The notes: generated by a model from the sequence alone, not told the origin. Positions 8,203 through 16,297 are shown, counted from the first letter of the stretch. The stretch: 64,000 bases of DNA from Bradyrhizobiaceae bacterium (GCA_020853885.1 JADYXZ010000020.1:504707-568706), one strand, 5' to 3'. Program-made: numbers and translations.

Positions 8203-9180
8203 ATGAGGATGCTTCGGATTCTTGCCGGAACGGCACTCGCACTGTCGATGGCCGCGGCCGGTTCCCTGCCGGCGTCGGCGCAGAACTACCCGGACCGTCC
8301 GGTCCGGATCATCTGCGGCTATCCGGCGGGCGGCGGCGCCGACGTGATCGTGCGCTACTACGCGCAAAAGCTCGAAGAGGCCACCGGGCAGAAGTTCGTG
8401 GTCGAGAACCGGGTCGGCGCCAACGGCAAGATCGGCACGGACGCGGCGCTGTCGGCCAAGCCCGACGGCTACACGCTCTTGATCCACGGCACGGCGGCCG
8501 TGGTCGGCAACACCTTCCTGATGAAGGACCCGGGCTACAAGGCGTCGGACCTCGACGTGGTGGCGACGCTCGCGCAAAGCACGTTCGTGCTGACGGTGGG
8601 GCCGGAAAGCAAGGCGAATTCGGTGAAAGAGCTGATCGCCATGCTGAAGGCAGCCAACGGCTCGATGAAGTACGGCACGGCGACCGGCGTCACGCTCGTC
8701 GCCTCCGAGAAATTCCTGCTCGAGACCGGCACCAAGGCCACGCGCGTCAACTACAAGGGCACGGTGGACGCGGCGCGCGAGCTCGCGGCCGGGCAGATCG
8801 ACTTTCTCATCGCGGATGCGACCTTCTCGGTGGCGCAGCAGAAGCAGGGCCGCCTGAGGATGCTCGGCATGACGACAGAGAAGCGCATTCCGGCGGCGCC
8901 GGACGTGCCGACCATGTCGGAAGGCGGCGTGCCGGGCTACGTGTTCACGCCGAAATGGGCGGTGTGGTTCCCGAAGGGGACGCCGAAGGACATCGTCGAG
9001 AAGATGGGCGGCTGGCTGCGCAAGATCGCAGCGACGGAGGAAACCGCGAAGTTCCTGGAGTCCGCTTCGGCGACGCCGCTCCTCACCAACTCCACGGCCG
9101 AGGCGCTCAAGGTCGTCGAAGAAGACAACGAACTTTGGCGCAAGGTGACGACGGAAGCGAAGATCGAGCCGCAGGGCTGA
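8203..9180 (+). CDS. tctC: TctC/Bug-family tripartite tricarboxylate transporter substrate-binding protein
   Basis: A 325-aa periplasmic binding protein. Residues 1-26 are a signal peptide ending PASA|QNY. The mature part opens with NYPDRPVRIICGYPAGGGADVIVR, the hallmark of the Bug family, and keeps FVVENRVGANGKIGTDA. Bug proteins capture carboxylates, including aromatic or dicarboxylic acids, and hand them to TctA/TctB. The start follows GGGAGCAAGCGA. The membrane subunits lie 0.9 kb away on the opposite strand, beyond a toxin-antitoxin pair. Together with the catabolic genes this suggests uptake of the pathway substrate; ligand unknown. Confidence 0.92.
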   Translation: MRMLRILAGTALALSMAAAGSLPASAQNYPDRPVRIICGYPAGGGADVIVRYYAQKLEEATGQKFVVENRVGANGKIGTDAALSAKPDGYTLLIHGTAAVVGNTFLMKDPGYKASDLDVVATLAQSTFVLTVGPESKANSVKELIAMLKAANGSMKYGTATGVTLVASEKFLLETGTKATRVNYKGTVDAARELAAGQIDFLIADATFSVAQQKQGRLRMLGMTTEKRIPAAPDVPTMSEGGVPGYVFTPKWAVWFPKGTPKDIVEKMGGWLRKIAATEETAKFLESASATPLLTNSTAEALKVVEEDNELWRKVTTEAKIEPQG

Positions 9181-9213
9181 GCCGGCGCTCACGGATGGGT
9201 TGCTGAGAACTAA

Positions 9214-9238
9214 CCGCGCCGCACCTTGTGCGGCGCGG
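9214..9238 (+). terminator. Hairpin terminator after tctC
   Basis: CCGCGCCGCAC-CTT-GTGCGGCGCGG is a perfect 11-bp stem with a 3-nt loop, 34 nt after the tctC stop. Only a weak T-rich tail follows. It would insulate tctC from the downstream higBA pair. Confidence 0.65.
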
Positions 9239-9261
9239 CTATTCGGCTGCCGGCGGCTATT

Positions 9262-9278
9262 GTCACCATTTTGGTGAC
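9262..9278. promoter_or_regulatory. 17-bp palindrome upstream of higBA, likely autoregulatory operator
   Basis: GTCACCA-TTT-TGGTGAC is a perfect inverted repeat with 7-bp arms, ending 17 bp before the higB start. HigA-type antitoxins repress their own promoters by binding such palindromes, so this is the expected HigA or HigBA site. Binding is inferred. Confidence 0.6.
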
Positions 9279-9295
9279 GTGGTAGCCTGCCGGCC

Positions 9296-9607
9296 ATGCA
9301 GGTGATCGCTCGCAGGACGCTCCGGCAGTTCTGGGAGCGGCATCCGCAGGCGGAAGGGCCGATCCGCGTCTGGTTCGCCCTCGTCTCGAAAGCGAATTGG
9401 CGAACACCCGCCGACGTCAAGCGGCAGTTCGGCGCCAGCGTCGATTTCGTCGGTGACAACCGGTTGATCTTCGATCTCGGCGGCAACAAATATCGGCTCG
9501 TCGCTCACGTTTCCTACAGCTTCGGGCGTGTGCTCGTGAAATTCATCGGAACCCACAAGGAATACGACCGTATCGATCCGGAGACCGTGAAATGGCGAGG
9601 AAGATGA
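9296..9607 (+). CDS. higB: HigB-family mRNA interferase toxin
   Basis: A 103-aa RelE-superfamily toxin. RRTLRQFWERHPQAEGPIRVW, VGDNRLIFDLGGNKYRLVAHVSY and VLVKFIGTHKEYDRI are diagnostic of the HigB branch, whose members cleave mRNA at the ribosome. Toxin-first order and a 16-bp overlap with the next gene are typical of higBA. A palindromic operator lies directly upstream. The pair separates tctC from tctAB. Confidence 0.92.
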   Translation: MQVIARRTLRQFWERHPQAEGPIRVWFALVSKANWRTPADVKRQFGASVDFVGDNRLIFDLGGNKYRLVAHVSYSFGRVLVKFIGTHKEYDRIDPETVKWRGR

Positions 9608-10002
9608 TCCGACCGCTCCGCAGCGAGCGCGACTACGAAAAGGCAGTCGACGAGATCGAACGCTATTTCGAGCGCGAGCCGCGGCGCGGCACGCCCGAGG
9701 CTGACCGTTTCGATCTGCTCGCGCTCGTGATCGACGATTATGAGCGCAAGCATTTCCCCATCGATCCGCCCGACCCGGTGGAGGCGATCCGCTTCCGCAT
9801 GGAAGCCGGCGGCCTGAGTCAGGCTGATCTCGGGCGGCTCCTCGGCTCGCGCCAGCGCGCGTCCGACGTGTTGAAGCGCCGCCGGCCGCTCACGCTCCCG
9901 ATGATCTGGAAGCTGCATCGCGAGTGGGACATTCCCGCCGAGGCGCTGATCCAACCGCGTAAACCTGCACGCTCGCGCCGCAATCCGGTTGCAGCCGAAT
10001 AG
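9592..10002 (+). CDS. higA: HigA-family antitoxin (HTH)
   Basis: The 136-aa partner of HigB. An N-terminal helical part (about 1-60) is followed by an HTH of the Xre type (GLSQADLGRLLGSRQRASDVL, about residues 73-94) and the PLTLPMIWKLHREWDIPAEALI segment common in HigA proteins. It should neutralise HigB and repress the operon at the palindrome at 9262-9278. The basic tail RKPARSRRN is a minor oddity. It converges on tctA with a 33-bp gap. Confidence 0.92.
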   Translation: MARKMIRPLRSERDYEKAVDEIERYFEREPRRGTPEADRFDLLALVIDDYERKHFPIDPPDPVEAIRFRMEAGGLSQADLGRLLGSRQRASDVLKRRRPLTLPMIWKLHREWDIPAEALIQPRKPARSRRNPVAAE

Positions 10003-10035
10003 TCCAGCACACGTCTTCTGCTTCAGCGCGTAATG

Positions 10036-11535
10036 TTATTCCTGAAACGCCTGCTCGCGGGTGCGGCGGAAGCGCGGCATCACGATCAGGGCGATGAGTG
10101 CAAGGGACGCGAGCAGGAGCGCCAGCGAGATCGGCCGCTCGACGAAGATGACCGGGTTGCCGCCGGACAGCACGAGCGAGCGCCGCAGATTTTCCTCCAT
10201 CAGTGGGCCGAGCACGAAGCCGAGAATGAAGGGCGCGCCCTCGCAGCCGAGCTTCACGAAGACGTAGCCGAGCAGCGCGAACACCGCGAGCATGATGACG
10301 AGCGTCGCGCTGAGCTGCGCGCTGTAGGAGCCGACGCAGCACAGGACGAGGATGCACGGGAACAGGATGCGATAGGGCACCTGCAGCATGCGCACCCAGA
10401 TGCCGATCAGCGGCAGGTTGATGATGATCAACATCAGGTTGCCGATGAACATGCTCGCGGTCATGCCCCAGAAGAGCTCGGGCCGGTCGGTGATGACGGC
10501 GGTGCCCGGCGCGATGCCTTGGATCATCATCGCGCCCATCATCAGCGCCATGACCGGGTTCGAGGGGATGCCGAGCGTGAGGAGGGGGATGAACGAGGTC
10601 TGCGCCGCGGCGTTGTTCGCGGATTCCGGTCCGGCCACGCCTTCGGGCGCGCCGGTGCCGAAGCGTTCCGGCGTGCGCGAAATGCGCTTCTCCAGCACAT
10701 AGGAAGCAAACGAGCTGAGGACGGCGCCGCCGCCAGGCAGGATGCCGAGCACGGTGCCGAGGCCGGTGCCGCGCAGGACGGCGGGCCATGCCTGCCGCAC
10801 TTCCTCGCGCGTCGGCCACAGGCTGCCGACGACGTGGCGGACCTGCCGCTCGATGGCGCTCTGATCGAGGTTGCGCATGATCTCGGAGAGGCCGAACAGG
10901 CCGATCGCGAGCGGCACGAAGTCGATGCCGTCGTAAAGCTCGGGAATGCCGAACGTGTAGCGGACGACGCCCGATTGCACGTCGGTGCCGACGATGCCGA
11001 GCAGGAGCCCGAGGAACACCATGGCGATGGCCTTGATGGCCGAGCCGTGCGCAAGGACGACCGCGGCGACGAGGCCGAAGGTCATCAGCGCGCAATATTC
11101 GGGCGAGAGGAATTTGTCGCTGACGCGGGCGAGCATGGGCGCGAAGCCGGCGATCACGATGGTGCCGGCGACGCCGGCAATCAGGGAGCCGACGGCGGCA
11201 ATGCTGAGCGCCGCGCCGGCGCGTCCCTTGCGCGCCATCTGGTAGCCGTCGAGGCAGGTCACGACGGACGAGGATTCGCCCGGCAGATTGACGAGAATGG
11301 CCGTGGTCGAGCCGCCGTACTGCGCGCCGTAATAGATGCCGGCGAGCATGATCAGCGCGCCGAGCGGCGGCGCCCCGTAGGTGATCGGCAGCAGCATGGC
11401 GATGGTGGCGATCGGGCCAATGCCCGGGAGCACGCCGATCGCGGTGCCGAGCATCACCCCGATCAGGCAGAAGCCGAGATTGAGCGGCGTCGCCGCCGCG
11501 CCGAAGCCGACCGCGAGATTGCTAAGGATATCCAT
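10036..11535 (-). CDS. tctA: Tripartite tricarboxylate transporter permease, large subunit
   Basis: A 499-aa polytopic membrane protein with about 11-12 hydrophobic segments. GIGPIATIAMLLPITYGAPPLGALIMLAGIYYGAQYGGSTTAIL and NLPGESSSVVTCLDGYQMARKGRAG are the TctA signature loops, and the mid-protein repeat GTVLGILPGGGAVLSSFASY mirrors the first half. It works with TctB and a TctC-type binding protein as a cation-driven secondary importer. It follows tctB by 1 bp. The binding protein gene lies on the other strand, beyond higBA. Confidence 0.95.
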   Translation of the reverse strand: MDILSNLAVGFGAAATPLNLGFCLIGVMLGTAIGVLPGIGPIATIAMLLPITYGAPPLGALIMLAGIYYGAQYGGSTTAILVNLPGESSSVVTCLDGYQMARKGRAGAALSIAAVGSLIAGVAGTIVIAGFAPMLARVSDKFLSPEYCALMTFGLVAAVVLAHGSAIKAIAMVFLGLLLGIVGTDVQSGVVRYTFGIPELYDGIDFVPLAIGLFGLSEIMRNLDQSAIERQVRHVVGSLWPTREEVRQAWPAVLRGTGLGTVLGILPGGGAVLSSFASYVLEKRISRTPERFGTGAPEGVAGPESANNAAAQTSFIPLLTLGIPSNPVMALMMGAMMIQGIAPGTAVITDRPELFWGMTASMFIGNLMLIIINLPLIGIWVRMLQVPYRILFPCILVLCCVGSYSAQLSATLVIMLAVFALLGYVFVKLGCEGAPFILGFVLGPLMEENLRRSLVLSGGNPVIFVERPISLALLLASLALIALIVMPRFRRTREQAFQE

Positions 11536-11536
11536 C

Positions 11537-11992
11537 TCAGCGCACCCAGACCGGGATCGGCTGGCCGAGCAGATGGACGAACAGGCCGACGCAGACGGCC
11601 GCCATCACGAGTGCGAGCGCGATCAGCTCGTGCCAGCGCAAGCCTTGCGCTGAGAAGCCGGAGATCAGGATCACGGCCGCGACGGAGACCGCGAGGCCCA
11701 CGCGTTCGATCAGCAGGCCGAAAGCGAGGATTGCCGCGAGAACCTGCAGCTGCGGCCAGAAGGCGATGCGCTCGATCGTGTCGCTGCCGGCGACCAGCGA
11801 GCGTGCGAGGATGAAGCCGCCGATGCCGAGGAGGGCGAGGCTCATCATCATTGGGAAATAGCCGGGGCCCATCCGCGCCGCCGTGCCGATCGCGTAGTTG
11901 CGGCCGAACCAGAGGCCGGCGCAGCCGAACGCCATGAATAGAATGCCGGACCAGAAGTCCCGTTGATCCCGTACTTTCAGCATGTCCCCCAA
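11537..11992 (-). CDS. tctB: Tripartite tricarboxylate transporter small membrane subunit
   Basis: 151 aa with four predicted membrane helices. FWSGILFMAFGCAGLWFGRNYAIGTAARMGPGYFP is the conserved TctB opening. The downstream tctA starts 1 bp after its stop, so the two are co-translated. An alternative ATG three codons later is possible. A tract of nine T residues lies 13 bp upstream of the start. Confidence 0.92.
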   Translation of the reverse strand: MGDMLKVRDQRDFWSGILFMAFGCAGLWFGRNYAIGTAARMGPGYFPMMMSLALLGIGGFILARSLVAGSDTIERIAFWPQLQVLAAILAFGLLIERVGLAVSVAAVILISGFSAQGLRWHELIALALVMAAVCVGLFVHLLGQPIPVWVR

Positions 11993-12565
11993 TCCGTATT
12001 GTTTCTTTTTTTTTGAAGAATACGCGTGGCGGCATCTTAGGCTGCCATCCGCGGAATTTGGTAGTCGTGCGGCGCGGCCCTCCCTACCGCGCCTTCAAGC
12101 CCGTCCGTCCCGCGATTGCGCGGCACGCAGATGCGGCGCGGGGCGGGCACGATGAAACATTCCAGGCGGCGAGCGCGCCAGACCGTCGGCCGCATGGCGA
12201 ACCCGGCGCGCCGCTTTTTTTTTGCCGTTGGTGCCGCGCCGAATCGGCGGCAGGCATTTGCGGGCACGATGGCTTCCATGCAACCGGATTCGAGCCTCGC
12301 AGGAAGCGACGAGGATCGCCGCAGATTCGCCCGTTTGACGCCGTTGATAGGGCGCGATGCGCGCGAACGGGGACAATCGGGGAGACCGGACGCTGCGGCT
12401 GCCGGTGCGGGCTGCTGCGGCGGCGGCCGGGCACGAAACGGCGGGCTTTCAAGGACTTGCGGAAGGGCGCGCGCACGGCCGCGGTGTGATACGTTTCTTG
12501 TCTGCGCCGGCGGTCGAGGCTTCGATTCCGGCAGCGGACAGGGTTTTCGAGGGGGCGGACGCGGC
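11993..12565. other. 573-bp gap between tctB and the M48 protease gene
   Basis: The region lies between divergent genes and should contain both promoters. It holds a T9 tract at 12005-12013, flanked by a CGTATT/AATACG inverted pair (11995-12024), and CGGCGCGCCG followed by a T9 tract near 12205-12224, which could terminate plus-strand transcripts. Open frames here are Arg/Ala/Pro-rich and unlike proteins. I see no gene. Confidence 0.6.
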
Positions 12566-14050
12566 ATGAACATCGCCGGGGCCCAGGGATTGCTTCTGCA
12601 CGGCAGATGGCGCGGCGCCGCGGCGGCGGCCGCGGCGCTTTTTCTCGTTTCCGGTTGCAGCATCGCCGACCTCGAGCGCATCAGCCGCTCCAACGAGGCG
12701 GCGGTCGACGAGGTGGCCGCCGCGCTGCCGCCCGCGCAGCGGCGCGAGCACGAGCAGCTGATCAGCAGCTATGGCGGCGTCTATCGCTCGGCGGAGCTCG
12801 ACGGGCTCATCAAGAAGACGGTCGAGCGGCTGACCAAGGCGTCGGAAAATCCCGATCTCAGCTATCGCGTGACCGTGCTGAACTCGCCGGCGATCAACGC
12901 TTTCGCGCTGCCCGGCGGCTCGCTCTACATCACGCGCGGGCTGGTGGCGCTTGCGAACGACACGGCCGAGCTTTCTTCGGTGCTCGCGCACGAGATGGCG
13001 CACGTGGTGGCGCGGCATGCGGCGATCCGCGAGGACCAGATCCGGCAGGCCATGGTGGTGAGCCGGGTGATCTCCGACGTCTTGAGCGATCCCGATCTCG
13101 GGGCGCTGTCGCTCGCCAAGAGCCGGCTGTCGCTCGCCACCTTTTCGCGCGGGCAGGAGCTCGAGGCGGACGCGATCGGCGTCGGCATCTCGTCGCGGGC
13201 GGGCTACGATCCGTTCGGCGCGCCGCGCTTCCTTACCTCGATGGGCCGCTATGCGGCGCTGCGTGGCAGCGGCATGAACCAGCAGACGCTCGACAAGCTC
13301 GATTTCATGTCGAGCCATCCGACCACGCCGGAGCGCATCTCGATCGCGATGGCGAACGCGAAGCAGTACACGCCGCCGAAGGGCGCGGAGAGCGACCGGA
13401 AGGCGTTTCTCGAGGCGATCGATGGGCTGACTTACGGCGATGACCCGAAAGAAGGCTATGTGCGCGGCCGCCGCTTCCTGCACGCCTCCCTCGGCTTCGC
13501 GTTCGAGGCGCCGGAGGGCTTTTCGCTGGAGAACACGCCGCAGGCGGTGCTGGGGGCGACGCCGTCCGGCAAGGAAGCGCTGCGGCTCGACGCCGTGCGC
13601 ATTCCGGCCGAGCAGTCGCTGCCGCAGTTTCTTGCGGCGGGCTGGATCGACGGCATCGATCCGAATTCGATCGAGGCGCTGACGATCAACGGATTCCCGG
13701 CGGCGACGGCGCTCGCGCGCGGGGAGCAGTGGTCGTTCCGCCTGTTTGCGATCCGCTTCGGTGCCGATGTGTACCGGCTCGCCTTTGCGGCGCGGGAGTT
13801 CAACTCGACGATCGACGCCGCATTCCGCGTTGCGGCGGAGACCTTCCGCCGCGTGCCGGTCGAAGAGGCGAAGGGCGTGAAGCCGCTGCGGATCAAGGTG
13901 GTGCGCGTCGGCCTCGGCGACACCGCCGCACGCCTCGCCGCCAAGATGCCGGTGCCGGACCGCAAGCTCGAGCGTTTCCTGATCCTCAACGGGCTGGAGA
14001 AGGACGCAAAGCTCAAGTTCGGCGAGCAGGTGAAGGTCGTCGTGGAGTGA
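12566..14050 (+). CDS. M48-family metalloprotease lipoprotein (BepA-like)
   Basis: A 494-aa outer-envelope protease. Residues 13-31 form a lipoprotein signal ending LVSGC, with Cys31 as lipidation site. The catalytic zinc motif HEMAH is at 142-146, with GQELEADAIGVG supplying the third ligand. The C-terminus (about 440-494) reads GDTAARLAAKMPVPDRKLERFLILNGL and GEQVKVVV, resembling a LysM-like module. Such proteins degrade misassembled outer-membrane proteins in the periplasm. ATG 12566 is chosen because it starts the lipoprotein signal; a longer frame to 12116 lacks signal or protein-like composition. It ends 75 bp before the CRISPR array, with a strong hairpin between. Confidence 0.9.
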   Translation: MNIAGAQGLLLHGRWRGAAAAAAALFLVSGCSIADLERISRSNEAAVDEVAAALPPAQRREHEQLISSYGGVYRSAELDGLIKKTVERLTKASENPDLSYRVTVLNSPAINAFALPGGSLYITRGLVALANDTAELSSVLAHEMAHVVARHAAIREDQIRQAMVVSRVISDVLSDPDLGALSLAKSRLSLATFSRGQELEADAIGVGISSRAGYDPFGAPRFLTSMGRYAALRGSGMNQQTLDKLDFMSSHPTTPERISIAMANAKQYTPPKGAESDRKAFLEAIDGLTYGDDPKEGYVRGRRFLHASLGFAFEAPEGFSLENTPQAVLGATPSGKEALRLDAVRIPAEQSLPQFLAAGWIDGIDPNSIEALTINGFPAATALARGEQWSFRLFAIRFGADVYRLAFAAREFNSTIDAAFRVAAETFRRVPVEEAKGVKPLRIKVVRVGLGDTAARLAAKMPVPDRKLERFLILNGLEKDAKLKFGEQVKVVVE

Positions 14051-14081
14051 ATCTTCTTGGATGCCGAATGCACGCAGTGCG

Positions 14082-14122
14082 TCGGCTCGCTTGGGCCTCC
14101 TTGCGAGGCCCAAGCGAGCCGA
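14082..14122 (+). terminator. 18-bp perfect hairpin abutting the CRISPR array
   Basis: Arms 14082-14099 and 14105-14122 are perfectly complementary over 18 bp with a 5-nt loop. The hairpin begins 31 bp after the protease stop and ends 3 bp before the first CRISPR repeat. It probably ends the protease transcript and isolates the array. It takes up most of the 75 bp in which a plus-strand leader would have to lie. Confidence 0.75.
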
Positions 14123-14125
14123 TCT

Positions 14126-15019
14126 GCCGTGGTTTCCCTACCGACTCCCCTTCGGTAGACTTGAGCACCGCCAGCCATGCCTTCAGTTGTGGCCGTGGTT
14201 TCCCTACCGACTCCCCTTCGGTAGACTGCGAGGTCGCGGTCCTGGTTCTGCTGCTCCGCCGTGGTTTCCCTACCGACTCCCCTTCGGTAGACTTCGTCCT
14301 TGAAAGGCGAGACGCCCTCTTTCGCCGTGGTTTCCCTACCGACTCCCCTTCGGTAGACTCGCTGCGCTCGCACTCGTCTCGATCTATTGGCCGTGGTTTC
14401 CCTACCGACTCCCCTTCGGTAGACTTCCGATTCCTGCAAACAGGTGTACTTGCCGGCCGTGGTTTCCCTACCGACTCCCCTTCGGTAGACTGCGCTGAGA
14501 ACGGGATCGTCTTCAACGACCGCCGTGGTTTCCCTACCGACTCCCCTTCGGTAGACTAAACCGCCTGGACCGGGATTGTGATTGACGGCCGTGGTTTCCC
14601 TACCGACTCCCCTTCGGTAGACTCACAACCGAAGTTCAGGTACGCCGTCTCCGGCCGTGGTTTCCCTACCGACTCCCCTTCGGTAGACTACTGGTCCAGC
14701 ACTGGAACGAAGACAAGGCGCCGTGGTTTCCCTACCGACTCCCCTTCGGTAGACTGCGAGCGCCGGATTGGTCGACCAGATGTTAGCCGTGGTTTCCCTA
14801 CCGACTCCCCTTCGGTAGACTCAGCTCGCGATGCATTCGTCGACGAGCGACGCCGTGGTTTCCCTACCGACTCCCCTTCGGTAGACTCCCGCGCCGCGCG
14901 CGAGCCTGCACAACCGCGCCGTGGTTTCCCTACCGACTCCCCTTCGGTAGACTAACGGCGCGCGTGCCCGTCGCAGGAACACGGCCGTGGTTTCCCTACC
15001 GACTCCCCTTCGGTAGACT
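14126..15019 (+). CRISPR. Type II-C CRISPR array, 14 repeats and 13 spacers
   Basis: Fourteen identical 36-nt repeats, beginning GCCGTGGTTTCC and ending TTCGGTAGACT, recur at an exact 66-bp period from 14126, with thirteen different 30-nt spacers. No repeat is degenerate, including both ends. Repeat positions 13-19 and 27-33 (CTACCGA/TCGGTAG) can form a 7-bp hairpin. The + orientation is set by the tracrRNA: its anti-repeat at 19474-19500 complements repeat positions 1-27. The last six bases, TAGACT, resemble a -10 box, in the place where type II-C repeats of Neisseria carry an embedded promoter. The array therefore runs convergent to cas9-cas1-cas2. Spacer targets cannot be determined here. 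Confidence 0.98.
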
Positions 15020-15042
15020 ACCTTGCGAATAACCGCTTGGAA

Positions 15043-15086
15043 CTGCTCTGATTTCCGCTTCGGAACCGAGGCCGAAATCAGAGCAG
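15043..15086. terminator. Bidirectional hairpin at the end of cas2 and the array
   Basis: CTGCTCTGATTTC (15043-15055) pairs with GAAATCAGAGCAG (15074-15086), an 13-bp stem with an 18-nt loop. It overlaps the last codons of cas2 and lies 23 bp past the last repeat, between two converging transcripts. No T tract follows on either side, so it may be an RNA-stabilising or blocking structure rather than a classical terminator. Confidence 0.55.
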
Positions 15087-15407
15087 AACCATTTGTTGGG
15101 ATGCTGCTTTCTCATTTTTTCTAGCCTCTCCCAGCATCAGGCGCATGCGGGCGTACTGCTTGTCGGTGACTTGTAGCGCACGGACGCTGCCTTTCGAAGG
15201 CAGATTCTTCGTGACCCGCAGGGCGTGCTTGTCCACAGCCTCCTCGCCGCGGCAAACGCGAGCATACACCGACCACTGCAACATCATATAGCCATCGTCC
15301 TTGAGGAAATTGCGGAAGCGGGTGGCGGCACGCCGTTCGCCCTTCGTGCCCACAGGCAGGTCGAAGAACACGAACAACCACAAGACGCGAACCTCCTCGG
15401 TTTTCAT
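15078..15407 (-). CDS. cas2: CRISPR-associated endonuclease Cas2
   Basis: 109 aa, a ferredoxin-fold Cas2. LWLFVFFDLPVGTKGERRAATRFRNFLKDDGY holds the conserved Asp16 (FFDLP) and the type II-specific context, and MMLQWSVYARVC is the second strand. Cas2 dimers bridge two Cas1 dimers in the spacer-integration complex. It overlaps cas1 by 4 bp (ATGA), the last gene of the cas9-cas1-cas2 operon. No cas4 or csn2 follows, which defines subtype II-C. Confidence 0.97.
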   Translation of the reverse strand: MKTEEVRVLWLFVFFDLPVGTKGERRAATRFRNFLKDDGYMMLQWSVYARVCRGEEAVDKHALRVTKNLPSKGSVRALQVTDKQYARMRLMLGEARKNEKAASQQMVLL

Positions 15408-16297
15408 TCTGGGAGCACCGGCAGTTCGAGTGCTTCGGCCGCGTTCGATTCGATGGCGCGTACGAGCGACTCGGCGGCCTTCTCGGCGGCGACCAGAAGC
15501 GTCACGGTCTCGCTGCCGACGCGTGCCTCGCTCAACAGCGCGCTCGCCATTGCACGGCGGTCGTCCACCGAAAGGTCTTCGCGGCATGGACGTCCTTCGC
15601 CGACGGTGCGCCAGGCCAGCACGTCGACGAACGGGCGAAACGGCTCCACGAGATCGTCGGCGAGATTGAACGCGTTGGTCACGCTCGCATGATTGATGCC
15701 CAACGCCGGCAGAAGTCCGGAGGCGACCAGCGAACGCGCCACGCCGGAGCGGATGACCGCATAGCCGTAATTCAGGAGCTTGTTTCTGCGATCGCCGCCG
15801 TCCTCGCGACGGAATTCCGGCCACAATTTGCTCCAATAAGCGCGTGCGGCGCGGGCTTCGACATTGTCAGGATCGCCGGAGCCGACATGCCGTTTCATTT
15901 CCCGCAAGATCGGTCCGCCCGAACGCCCAAGACCATCCAACGCGATTGCCTGATTTTCGATCTTATTGCGGACGATCGATTGCCACAGGCGCTTCTTCAG
16001 CGGTGCACCCATGGCTACCTGCCGCTGGGCAAGGTCGGCCTGCCGGTGATGACGATGGAAGGGAAGAGCAACGCCGGAGGGTGTGTGCGTCTCGTCGGTG
16101 ACGATAATTGCAATGCCAGCCGACATGCATGCGGAAAGCAAAGTTCCAGTGAGCGTGGAGCGCGGTGAATCGAGTACGATCCAGGCGAGATCTTCGAGTG
16201 CGGTGCACACTTCGCCATCGTCCTGCTCGACGGCAATTTGCCCATCCTTGAACGAGAGTCGTGACGGTTTCGTTAGGTGCAGACCCTTCCACGCCAT
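15404..16297 (-). CDS. cas1: CRISPR-associated integrase Cas1 (type II)
   Basis: 297 aa. The catalytic residues are visible as Glu147 (DNVEARAARAYW), His203 (GINHASVTNAF) and Glu218 (ADDLVEPFRP), the standard metal-binding triad for integrating new spacers. Length and the opening WKGLHLTKPSRLSFKDGQ are typical of type II Cas1. Its start overlaps the end of cas9 by 25 bp and its stop overlaps cas2 by 4 bp, so the three are translationally coupled. With all residues intact, adaptation is probably active; type II adaptation also needs Cas9 and tracrRNA, both present. Confidence 0.97.
   Translation of the reverse strand: MAWKGLHLTKPSRLSFKDGQIAVEQDDGEVCTALEDLAWIVLDSPRSTLTGTLLSACMSAGIAIIVTDETHTPSGVALPFHRHHRQADLAQRQVAMGAPLKKRLWQSIVRNKIENQAIALDGLGRSGGPILREMKRHVGSGDPDNVEARAARAYWSKLWPEFRREDGGDRRNKLLNYGYAVIRSGVARSLVASGLLPALGINHASVTNAFNLADDLVEPFRPFVDVLAWRTVGEGRPCREDLSVDDRRAMASALLSEARVGSETVTLLVAAEKAAESLVRAIESNAAEALELPVLPE

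Noticed and set aside
12116-12565. N-terminal extension of the M48 protease frame by 150 codons
   Set aside because: It would bury the lipoprotein signal (LVSGC) in the interior and encodes Arg/Gly-rich sequence unlike a real protein.
14051-14125. A classical AT-rich CRISPR leader before repeat 1
   Set aside because: The interval is only 75 bp and mostly an 18-bp GC-rich hairpin.
14013-14955. Open frames through the CRISPR array encoding tandem peptides such as RGFPTDSPSVD or STEGESVGKPR
   Set aside because: They arise because the 66-bp period is a multiple of three and the repeat has no stop in those frames; spacers give unrelated residues.
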